Origin: Pelagerythrobacter marensis
Lineage (GTDB): Bacteria; Pseudomonadota; Alphaproteobacteria; Sphingomonadales; Sphingomonadaceae
Reading direction: 5' to 3'
Length of the DNA: 64,000 nt
Assembly (NCBI RefSeq): GCF_001028625.1
Contig: NZ_CP011805.1
Coordinates: 186,001 to 250,000, forward strand
Below, in pieces: positions 57,541-64,000 of the stretch. The translations under genes and the position numbers were made by a program. Every line of letters starts with the position of its first letter. The first letter of the stretch is position 1. The notes under the pieces were generated by a model. That model did no database searches. It was not told the DNA's origin and saw nothing but the letters and a program-made list of their open reading frames with translations.

Positions 57541-58374
57541 ATGTCGGACGAAACAAACGAATCTCCGGGCGAGCTTCCGCTAGAGGGTGCCGGCGACCGT
57601 CTCCGCCGTGCCCGCGAAAAGGCCGGACTGACGGTCGAACAGGTGGCCGCCGAAACGCGCATTCCGCTGCGGCATCTCGAAGTGATCGAGGCCGGCGATT
57701 TCGAGGCTCTGCCTGCACGAACATACGCCATCGGCTTTTCGCGCACTTATGCGAAGGCGGTGGGGCTGGATGAAGCCGATATCGCGCGTCAGGTGCGCGA
57801 GGAAACCGGCGGGGCCCGATCGCACGAACCGGTGCGCAGCGCCAGTTTCGAGCCGGGCGATCCGGCGCGCGTGCCGACCCGCGGCCTGGCCTGGTTGAGC
57901 GCGCTGGCCGCCCTGCTTCTGATCGCGGGCGGGTTCGCTTACTTCAAGGATTACTTCTTCCCCGGTGCCGGGCCCGGGCCGATTGCGGCACCGCAGGACG
58001 TTGCCGATGCGGCGGGGCCGGATGGTGGGACGCAGCAGACATCCGGTCCGGCGGCGAGTGCCGCGACTGGGCCGGTCGTGTTCACCGCGCTGGAAGACGA
58101 CACCTGGGTCAAGTTCTACGACGCCAATGGCGATCAGCTGATGCAGAAACAGATGGCGGAAGGCGAAACCTATACCGTGCCTGCCGACGCGGAAGGGCCG
58201 CAGATCTGGACCGGGCGGCCCTATGCCCTTGCAATCACCGTGGGCGGACGCAGCGTGCCCAAGCTGTCGGAAGTTGATGAAATCGTGCGCGACGTGCCGG
58301 TAAGTGCCGAGGCCCTGCTCTCCCGGGCCGAAGAGGCAGCCGGTGAAGATGAGGGTGCGGCAGGGGGCGCGTAA
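57541..58374 (+). CDS. RodZ-like helix-turn-helix membrane protein
   Basis: A 277-residue protein with an N-terminal helix-turn-helix (about 18-82; GDRLRRAREKAGLTVEQVAA, TRIPLRHLEVIEAGDFEALP, ARTYAIGFSRTYAKAVGLDE), one membrane helix (about 115-133; RGLAWLSALAALLLIAGGFA), a Pro/Ala/Gly-rich linker and an extracytoplasmic DUF4115 domain (about 178-255; LEDDTWVKFYDANGDQLMQK). This is the RodZ plan, which links MreB to the cell wall. The acidic tail is low-complexity. Confidence 0.88.
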   Translation: MSDETNESPGELPLEGAGDRLRRAREKAGLTVEQVAAETRIPLRHLEVIEAGDFEALPARTYAIGFSRTYAKAVGLDEADIARQVREETGGARSHEPVRSASFEPGDPARVPTRGLAWLSALAALLLIAGGFAYFKDYFFPGAGPGPIAAPQDVADAAGPDGGTQQTSGPAASAATGPVVFTALEDDTWVKFYDANGDQLMQKQMAEGETYTVPADAEGPQIWTGRPYALAITVGGRSVPKLSEVDEIVRDVPVSAEALLSRAEEAAGEDEGAAGGA

Positions 58375-58405
58375 GCCATGTAAAGTTTCCCCCGGTTTAC
58401 ATGGC
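58375..58405. promoter_or_regulatory. 10-bp inverted repeat between the rodZ-like and cpoB-like genes
   Basis: GCCATGTAAA (58375-58384) and TTTACATGGC (58396-58405) are exact inverses around an 11-base spacer, starting directly at the rodZ stop. It could be a terminator hairpin for rodZ (no T-run), or an operator for the following gene, whose start is 124 bases on. Confidence 0.55.
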
Positions 58406-58529
58406 CCGGTGCCTCGACAGTACGGGCCGTTTGGGGCAAAATTTGACACTATTCAGGTGCCATTCGGGAAGGCTGCCTGATTTGACGGGGTGCCGAACCG
58501 CACCATTTGAGGGACAGGAGCGACTTACC

Positions 58530-59450
58530 ATGACCAGCCGCACGGGCCGTGCAATTCTCGGCGTACTGGCAATCGTAACCGTCGGGGCCGGGGCGGGGCC
58601 GGCGCTGGCGCAGGATGGCAGCGCGGAAGCGCGCCTGCGCAAGGTGGAAGCTGAAGTGCGCGCCTTGCAGCGCACCGTCTTCCCGGGGCCGGAAGGGCGC
58701 TTCTTCCAGCCGGAAATTTCGGGTTCGTCGCAGGGCCAGACCACGGCGGCCATGCCGTCGACGACCGCGGTGACCGATATCCTCGCCCGTCTTGACGCGC
58801 TGGAAACGCAGATCCAGTCGCTCACCGCGCAGACCGAAAACAACACCAATGCCCTCAGTCAGCTGGAAACCCGCCTTTCCGCGCTGGAAGTGACCGGGGG
58901 CACCACCAGCGGGCAGGGTGGCGGGCCGACTGCATCGCAGGACAACCTCTCCGCCATGACGGGCGGTGCTTCGTCAGCGCAGACTGCGCAGCCGCCTGCC
59001 GCAGGGCCGACCGCGGCGCGGCTGGCGGCGGTGCAGGAAATCGCCAAGCCGCAGACCGACGATGCGGGCGACGATGAATATTCCTACGGCTTCCGGCTGT
59101 GGGACGCGGGTTTCTATCCCGAGGCGCAGCAGCAGTTGACGCTGTTCGTTGAAAAGTATCCCGATCACTGGCGGACCACCTATGGCCGGAACCTGCTCGG
59201 CCGGGCCTATCTCGATGCGGGCAAGCCCGCCGAAGCCGCCCCGTGGTTCCTCAAGAACTATCAGGCCGACAAGCAGGCGGCGCGCGCACCCGACAGCCTG
59301 CTCTATCTGGCCGAAGCGATGATCGCGTCCAAGGATACCAGCCGCGCCTGCATCGCACTGGCGGAATTCGCAGACACGTATCCGGCGATTGCCGCCGGGC
59401 GCCTTTCCGACCAGTACGAGGGGAACCGGCGCAAGGTGAGCTGCAATTGA
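58530..59450 (+). CDS. CpoB/YbgF-like periplasmic TPR protein
   Basis: A 306-residue exported protein: signal peptide (about 1-27, GAGAGPALAQ), an N-terminal coiled coil (ARLRKVEAEVRALQRTV, later DILARLDALETQIQSLTAQT), an Ala/Gly/Thr linker and C-terminal TPR-like repeats (YSYGFRLWDAGFYPEAQQQL, LFVEKYPDHWRTTYGRNLLG, RAYLDAGKPAEAAPWFLKNY). This is the CpoB (YbgF) plan, coordinating the Tol-Pal system with peptidoglycan synthesis. No tol or pal genes are adjacent. AGGAG precedes the ATG at 58530. Confidence 0.85.
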   Translation: MTSRTGRAILGVLAIVTVGAGAGPALAQDGSAEARLRKVEAEVRALQRTVFPGPEGRFFQPEISGSSQGQTTAAMPSTTAVTDILARLDALETQIQSLTAQTENNTNALSQLETRLSALEVTGGTTSGQGGGPTASQDNLSAMTGGASSAQTAQPPAAGPTAARLAAVQEIAKPQTDDAGDDEYSYGFRLWDAGFYPEAQQQLTLFVEKYPDHWRTTYGRNLLGRAYLDAGKPAEAAPWFLKNYQADKQAARAPDSLLYLAEAMIASKDTSRACIALAEFADTYPAIAAGRLSDQYEGNRRKVSCN

Positions 59451-60423
59451 TAAGCCGGTCGATCCTTCACATCTGACCCGTTTTCGGGCCGATCTGGCCA
59501 GCGTCTGGCCGGAAGTCGCCGGAACGGGGAGCCTGGACGGAGGGCGGCTCGGCGTCGCGGTATCCGGCGGCCCCGACAGCCTGGCCCTGCTCCTGCTGGC
59601 GCAAGCCGCAATGCCGGGGCGGATCGAGGCGGCGACAGTCGATCACGGCCTGCGCCCCGAAAGCGCGGCGGAGGCGGAGATGGTCGCCGATGTCTGCCGC
59701 GAACTGGGCGTGAAGCACGCGATATTGCCCGTCACCCTGGGCCGGGGCAACAGGCAGGGGCAGGCTCGCGTCGCCCGCTATGCCGCGCTGAACGACTGGC
59801 TGGGCGAACGCTCGCTCGACGTGCTGGCCACTGCACATCATGCGGACGATCAGGCGGAAACGCTGCTGATGCGGCTGAATCGCGGCAGCGGCCTGCCGGG
59901 GCTGGCGGGTATCCGCTCGGCCACTCGTCTGCCCGACGGGACGCATTTCGTTGTCCGTCCGCTGCTGGAATGGCGCCGGTCTGAACTTGCCGCGGTGGTG
60001 CAGGGCGCGGGGCTGCAGGCGGTGGACGATCCGTCCAACCGTGATCCGGCCTATGATCGCGCCCGCATCCGGCAGGCGATGGGCCAGGCGGACTGGCTCG
60101 ATCCTGCTGCGCTCGCCACCAGCGCGCGCTTGCTGGGCGAAGCGGAAGGAGTGATCGAAATGGTTTTGGCGCACGAACTTCGGGTTGCCGTTTCCCGCGA
60201 GGATGGGGGCGTGCGTTATCGGCCCCAGGGGCCGCGCCTTATCCGGCATCTCGCGGTAGAGCGGATTCTCAGCGATTTCGCGAAGCAGGCACGCGGCAGC
60301 CAGATCGCGGCGCTCGTGACGGCGCTGGAAGGCGGCGGGAAGGGTAACCTTGCCGGCATCCTTGCCCGCGTCGACGGCGATTGCTGGATTTTCAGCGAGG
60401 AACCGGCGCGCCGATCCGGCTGA
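59446..60423 (+). CDS. tilS: tRNA(Ile)-lysidine synthetase TilS (probable ATT start)
   Basis: ATP-dependent enzyme converting C34 of tRNA-Ile(CAU) to lysidine. The PP-loop SGGPDS (residues 40-45 counted from the ATT) and LGVAVSGGPDSLALLLLAQA lie upstream of the first in-frame ATG (59611), so an ATG start would delete the active site. The frame is closed by TGA at 59437. The only plausible initiators between are ATT at 59446, which overlaps the cpoB-like stop and has AAGGTGAG at five-base spacing, or a CTG at 59473. Other motifs: VDHGLRPESAAEAE, TAHHADDQAETLLMRLNRGSGL, DPSNRDPAYDRARIR. 325 residues. Confidence 0.85.
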   Translation: MDKPVDPSHLTRFRADLASVWPEVAGTGSLDGGRLGVAVSGGPDSLALLLLAQAAMPGRIEAATVDHGLRPESAAEAEMVADVCRELGVKHAILPVTLGRGNRQGQARVARYAALNDWLGERSLDVLATAHHADDQAETLLMRLNRGSGLPGLAGIRSATRLPDGTHFVVRPLLEWRRSELAAVVQGAGLQAVDDPSNRDPAYDRARIRQAMGQADWLDPAALATSARLLGEAEGVIEMVLAHELRVAVSREDGGVRYRPQGPRLIRHLAVERILSDFAKQARGSQIAALVTALEGGGKGNLAGILARVDGDCWIFSEEPARRSG

Positions 60424-61167
60424 TCAGATGATCGATTCGCCCAGTTGCAGCGTTTCGCCGCGGGTGATGATCACTTTGTCGCCTTTCTTCGCCACAGCGA
60501 AAAGCCGGCTGGCCAGATCGTCGGGGATCGCGATGCAGCCGTGGCTGGCATAGCCGTTTTCGACTTCAGAACCGCCGTGGATCGCAATGCCATCGTGGGT
60601 CAGGCGCAAAGTCCAGGGCATCGGCGCGTTGCCATACTTTTCCGAGATGTTGTGGCGTTCCTTGGAAATGATCGGGAACGTCCCCACCGGCGTCGGGTGG
60701 GCATCGGTGCCCAGCATGGCGGCGGCGGCACCGATCTCGTACCCGTTGCGGAAGATCGAAATCACGCGCGCCTCAAGATCGACGGTGATCACCAGCGGCC
60801 CCGGCGGAACCCCCTCGTCATCCCAATGCCATTCGCCATATCTGATCGGCCCGTCGATCGGCAGAACCCGCTTCACGACGAACTCGTCGGAATCGGTGGC
60901 AGCGGCGGGCTGCGGGGCTGGCGTGGCGCCATCGTCGGCCGATCGCTCGCTTGCTGCGCGCGTTGCCGATGCCTCTTCGCCGTTGGATCCCGCGCCGTTC
61001 GCTTCGCCTAGCGCGGCCTTGTCGACCGGGATCGCCGTTTCGATCGTGGTGGCAGGCGCGTTATCGGCCTTGCTGCGGGGCCACATCCCGCTCGCCAGCG
61101 TTGCGCCACCGAACAGGAGAACGAGTGCGGCGGTCGCGCCGCCAATCCATTTCAGCATCGGGTTCAT
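60424..61167 (-). CDS. L,D-transpeptidase (YkuD domain), membrane-anchored
   Basis: A 247-residue protein with an N-terminal signal anchor (about 6-27), an Ala/Glu/Thr-rich linker (30-95) and a C-terminal YkuD domain (about 124-238). The catalytic block is IAIHGGSEVENGYASHGCIA with nucleophile Cys211 and the preceding His. It would form 3-3 peptidoglycan cross-links or attach proteins to the wall. ATG at 61167 (MNPMLKWIGG). Converges on tilS with adjacent stops. Confidence 0.88.
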   Translation of the reverse strand: MNPMLKWIGGATAALVLLFGGATLASGMWPRSKADNAPATTIETAIPVDKAALGEANGAGSNGEEASATRAASERSADDGATPAPQPAAATDSDEFVVKRVLPIDGPIRYGEWHWDDEGVPPGPLVITVDLEARVISIFRNGYEIGAAAAMLGTDAHPTPVGTFPIISKERHNISEKYGNAPMPWTLRLTHDGIAIHGGSEVENGYASHGCIAIPDDLASRLFAVAKKGDKVIITRGETLQLGESII

Positions 61168-61250
61168 GGCCAGCGCTATGCGGATATTTCCCGCCGGATG
61201 CCAGCCTGTCACGCGAAGCGTCCCGTCCGGGGACGCACCGCTGGCGGAGG

Positions 61251-61865
61251 TTAACGCCCCAGGCTGGCGGCCTGCCGCGCCAGATCTTCGATTGCCGCAG
61301 GATCGGGCTTCCCACGCGGGGCGACCCAGCTTCCGCCGACGCACAGGACGGGATCGAAGGCCAGCCACTCTGCGGCATTGTCGGGGCTGATACCGCCAGT
61401 CGGGCAGAACCGGCAGGGGCCGAACGGTGCGGCCAGAGCCTTGAGCGCCGGCAGCCCGCCGGCGGCCATCGCGGGAAAGAACTTGAAATGGGTCAGCCCC
61501 AGATCGAGCCCGCGCATGATGTCGCCGGCATTGGCGATTCCGGGCAGGAAGGGCACGTTGCGGTCGATCGCGGCCCGGCCCAGCGGTTCGGTAAGGCCGG
61601 GGGACACGACGAATTCGCTGCCCGCGCGCAGGGCCTGGTCCAGCTCATGTTCGTTGGTGACGGTGCCCGCGCCCACGATCGCGCCGGGCACCTGCTTCAT
61701 CGCTGCAATCGCATCGAGCGCGGCGGGCGTGCGCATGGTCACTTCCAGCACCGGCAGCCCGCCTGCCACCAGCCCTTCTGCCAGCGGCACCGCGTCGGCG
61801 ACATCGTCGATCACGATCACCGGGATCACGGGGGAGGTATTCATCAGGGTGGCGATATCGGTCAT
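61251..61865 (-). CDS. eda: 2-dehydro-3-deoxyphosphogluconate aldolase Eda
   Basis: A 204-residue class-I aldolase splitting KDPG into pyruvate and glyceraldehyde 3-phosphate. Glu41 (GLPVLEVTMRT) and Schiff-base Lys128 (LTHFKFFPA) are in place; VGAGTV and PTGGIS are phosphate-binding. ATG at 61865, four bases behind edd, so the last gene of zwf-edd-eda. Confidence 0.95.
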   Translation of the reverse strand: MTDIATLMNTSPVIPVIVIDDVADAVPLAEGLVAGGLPVLEVTMRTPAALDAIAAMKQVPGAIVGAGTVTNEHELDQALRAGSEFVVSPGLTEPLGRAAIDRNVPFLPGIANAGDIMRGLDLGLTHFKFFPAMAAGGLPALKALAAPFGPCRFCPTGGISPDNAAEWLAFDPVLCVGGSWVAPRGKPDPAAIEDLARQAASLGR

Positions 61866-61869
61866 GGGG

Positions 61870-63678
61870 TCAAAGTCCTGCTGTGGCGAGCATGGCCGAT
61901 CCGCCCTTTTCGGCGCTGTCGGCAAAGTTGTGGAACATGGCGAACAACTCGCGTCCGGTTCCGCCCTCAGGGGCCGGTTCGGGCGCGGGTTCTCGCGAAT
62001 CGAGGTCGGCCGTGGTGGAAAGCTCGCCAGTTGCGGCGCAGATCCGCACCATATCGCCATCGCGCAGGCGCGCCAGCGGGCCACCGCCGAGCGCTTCCGG
62101 CGTGCAATGGATCGCCGCCGGCACTTTGCCGCTGGCACCCGACATGCGCCCATCGGTGATCAGCGCGACGCGATATCCGCGATCCTGCAGGACCCCGAGC
62201 GGCGGCGTCAGCTTGTGCAGTTCGGGCATGCCGTTGGCGCGCGGGCCCTGGAAACGGACGACGACGACCACGTCGCGGTCGAGTTCGCCGGTCTTGAAGG
62301 CTTCGGCCACTGCACGCTGCGTGTCGAAGACGCGGCACGGTGCCTCGATCGTCCAGCGGTCGCGTTCGACCGCCGATGACTTGAAGCAGGCCCGGCCGAG
62401 ATTGCCCTGGAGCAGCCGCATTCCACCGTCCGGCTGGAACGGATCGGATACGGGGCGCAGCATCTCGCGGTCGCCGCTGGGGCCGGGGTCGCGCCAGGTC
62501 AGCGCGTCGTCGTCCAGTCCGGGCTCCAGCGCATAGCCGCCCAGGTCGCCTTCGCTCACGGTCAGCACGTCGCGGTGGGCCAGCCCGGCTTCGAGCAGCT
62601 CGCCGACGACATATCCCATCCCGCCCGCAGCGTGGAACTGGTTCACATCGCCGGCGCCGTTGGGATAGACGTGGGCCAGCAGCGGCACGACCGAGGACAG
62701 TTCCGCCAGATCGTTCCAGTCGAAAACGATCCCCGCAGCGCGCGCCATCGCCGGAATGTGGATCGCGTGGTTGGTCGATCCTCCGGTCGCGAGAAGTCCG
62801 GCGGCGGCATTGACGATCGCCTTTTCGTCGACGCAGCGGGACAGCGGGCGGTAATCGTTGCCATCCTGCCCGATCGCCGCGACGCGGTGCACCGCCTCGC
62901 GGTCCAGCGCCTGGCGCAGCTTCGTGCCCGGCTGGACGAAGGCGGCGCCGGGGATGTGCAGGCCCATCAGTTCCATCATCATCTGATTGGAATTGGCCGT
63001 GCCGTAAAACGTGCAGGTCCCGGGCGAATGATAGGAGCCAAGCTCGCTTTCCAGCAGCTCCTCCCGCCCCACCTTGCCTTCGGCATAGAGCTGGCGGACG
63101 CGCTGCTTTTCCTTGTTCGGAATGCCGCTCGGCATCGGGCCGGAGGGGACGAAGATGCAGGGCAAATGGCCGAAGCGCAGCGCGCCGATCAGCAGGCCGG
63201 GCACGATCTTGTCGCAAATGCCGAGGGTCAGAACCCCATCATACATTGCGTGGCTCAGCGCGACACCGGTGGAAAGGGCGATCACGTCGCGGCTGAACAA
63301 GCTCAGTTCCATGCCCGTTTCGCCCTGGGTCACGCCGTCGCACATGGCCGGCGTACCCCCGGCAACCTGCGCCGTGGCGCCGACTTCGCGGGCATAGATC
63401 TTCAGCCGTTCGGGATAACGGCCATAGGGCTGATGCGCCGAGAGCATGTCGTTATAGGCGCTGACGATCCCGACATTGGGCCCGCGCTGGGCCTTCAGCG
63501 CGTCCTGATCTTCCAGCGCGCCGGCATAGGCATGGGCGAGGTTGGAACAGGAAACGGAGCTGCGATCCGGGCGGTTATCCGCCTCCCGCTGCATCAGGTC
63601 CAGATAGGCGGAGCGCGTCTGGCGCGAATTTTCGATCACCCGCTGGGTGACGCGGTGGACGGTGTCGTGGAGGGTCAT
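61870..63678 (-). CDS. edd: 6-phosphogluconate dehydratase Edd
   Basis: A 602-residue IlvD/Edd-family [4Fe-4S] dehydratase converting 6-phosphogluconate to KDPG. Motifs: GIVSAYNDMLSAHQPY, GTPAMCDGVTQGETGMELS, LTLGICDKIVPGLL, GTCTFYGTANSNQMMMELMG, LLATGGSTNHAIHIPAMA, ALITDGRMSGASGKVPAAIH. Cluster cysteines are the ones in PAMCDG, LGICDK and GTCTFYG. Size is standard. Lies 45 bases behind zwf, with which it forms an Entner-Doudoroff operon. Confidence 0.96.
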   Translation of the reverse strand: MTLHDTVHRVTQRVIENSRQTRSAYLDLMQREADNRPDRSSVSCSNLAHAYAGALEDQDALKAQRGPNVGIVSAYNDMLSAHQPYGRYPERLKIYAREVGATAQVAGGTPAMCDGVTQGETGMELSLFSRDVIALSTGVALSHAMYDGVLTLGICDKIVPGLLIGALRFGHLPCIFVPSGPMPSGIPNKEKQRVRQLYAEGKVGREELLESELGSYHSPGTCTFYGTANSNQMMMELMGLHIPGAAFVQPGTKLRQALDREAVHRVAAIGQDGNDYRPLSRCVDEKAIVNAAAGLLATGGSTNHAIHIPAMARAAGIVFDWNDLAELSSVVPLLAHVYPNGAGDVNQFHAAGGMGYVVGELLEAGLAHRDVLTVSEGDLGGYALEPGLDDDALTWRDPGPSGDREMLRPVSDPFQPDGGMRLLQGNLGRACFKSSAVERDRWTIEAPCRVFDTQRAVAEAFKTGELDRDVVVVVRFQGPRANGMPELHKLTPPLGVLQDRGYRVALITDGRMSGASGKVPAAIHCTPEALGGGPLARLRDGDMVRICAATGELSTTADLDSREPAPEPAPEGGTGRELFAMFHNFADSAEKGGSAMLATAGL

Positions 63679-63723
63679 GCGAGCCTCCTTTCAAGAGTTG
63701 TCATGGTCAGGCCGAAAGGGTGG

Positions 63724-64000
63724 CTATTCATGCCAGGTCACCCCATCGCGTTCGGCGAGCGCGATTGCCGCGCTCGGCCCCCAACTGCCGGACGTGTAGG
63801 TTCGCGGCGTCAATCCCTGAGCTGTCCAGCCGGCCCGAATTGCGTCGATCCATTCCCACTGCGCCTCCACCTCGTCGCGGCGGACGAACAGCGTCTGATC
63901 GCCTTCGAGCAGGTCGAGCAGCAGGCGTTCGTAGGCAATCCGGCGAACCGCACCGGAAAAGGCGTGCGGCATCGCGATGTTGAGCGGGACGCTGCGCAGG
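63724..64000 (-). CDS. zwf: Glucose-6-phosphate dehydrogenase, C-terminal fragment (runs off window)
   Basis: Only the last 90-odd codons are inside the window; the 5' part lies beyond the right edge. The end of the enzyme is recognisable: IAYERLLLDLLEGDQTLF, VRRDEVEAQWEWIDAIRAGW and TSGSWGPSAAIALAERDGVTWHE. It makes 6-phosphogluconolactone from glucose 6-phosphate and feeds edd/eda directly behind it. The internal ATG at 63972 is not the start. Confidence 0.93.
   Translation of the reverse strand, partial: LRSVPLNIAMPHAFSGAVRRIAYERLLLDLLEGDQTLFVRRDEVEAQWEWIDAIRAGWTAQGLTPRTYTSGSWGPSAAIALAERDGVTWHE

Noticed and set aside
59611..60423. tilS starting at the first ATG
   Set aside because: This start would remove the PP-loop SGGPDS needed for ATP-dependent adenylation.

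Overview
The window reads as one contiguous stretch of a GC-rich alphaproteobacterial chromosome. It is most likely from a sphingomonad (order Sphingomonadales, Erythrobacteraceae/Sphingomonadaceae-like). The evidence is a RcdA (DUF1465) gene, an SspB-type adaptor, two tiny DUF465 proteins, an EI-Ntr (PtsP), an Entner-Doudoroff block (zwf-edd-eda), TonB-dependent receptors with long signal peptides, and a PEP-CTERM micro-protein. There is no rRNA, tRNA, IS element, phage or CRISPR. No gene-free stretch exceeds about 300 bases.

Layout. 0-3.6 kb: sspB-like gene divergent from a tightly overlapping hisB-hisH-hisA-hisF operon, followed by a 55-residue PEP-CTERM peptide where hisE might be expected. 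3.6-5.3 kb: a YqcI/YcgG (GntA-like) haem N-hydroxylase gene overlapping a DUF1989 gene, with a small conserved-looking protein behind. 5.3-26.8 kb: a large carbohydrate-utilisation region. It holds a Crp/Fnr regulator, a FucP-type sugar permease, a GH97 enzyme, a formylglycine sulfatase, a GH3 beta-glucosidase, an Oar-like TonB receptor, a GH144-like (PF10091) lipoprotein, and a stop/start-overlapping minus-strand operon (ABC ATPase, LacI regulator, binding protein, two permeases, alpha/beta hydrolase, GH1 beta-glucosidase, EEP-fold phosphatase/phosphodiesterase). Three copies of one palindrome, TGTAACCGGTTKCA, lie in front of the permease/GH97 pair, the GH3/TonB pair and the LacI gene, which ties these units into one predicted LacI regulon.

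26.9-35.0 kb: a chemotaxis operon (cheA-cheW-cheY-cheB-cheR, a GGDEF-EAL protein and a methyl-accepting protein with almost no periplasmic loop). CheA has an extra CheW-like and a degenerate receiver-like C-terminus, and its start codon lies in a 14-bp inverted repeat. 35-44 kb: MATE pump, an orphan [2Fe-2S] subunit, a siderophore-type TonB receptor, arsenate reductase, MFS exporter, a PmtA-like methyltransferase probably starting at TTG, a polytopic membrane protein, lipB and a small lipoprotein, then a pair of REP-like palindromes. 44-55 kb: old yellow enzyme, EamA transporter, DUF2254 protein, nadA, a BCCT transporter, DUF4230 protein, metallo-beta-lactamase-fold hydrolase, glpK, rcdA and two DUF465 genes. 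55-60.4 kb: ptsP, a RodZ-like gene, a CpoB/YbgF-like gene and tilS, whose PP-loop is only recovered if translation begins at a rare ATT codon. 60.4-64 kb: L,D-transpeptidase, eda, edd and the 3' end of zwf running off the right edge.

How it fits together. The TonB receptor and secreted or lipoprotein glycosidases would capture and cut a glucan outside or in the periplasm, and the ABC importer and FucP-like permease would bring in oligo- and monosaccharides. GH1/GH3 enzymes would release glucose, and zwf-edd-eda would catabolise it through the Entner-Doudoroff route. The presence of a GH144-like endo-beta-1,2-glucanase candidate with an EEP hydrolase and an esterase-like lipoprotein suggests, as inference only, a decorated beta-1,2-glucan as substrate. 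Start sites were chosen by ribosome-binding sites, stop/start overlaps and family N-termini. Functions are assigned from motifs recognised by eye, without database searches.
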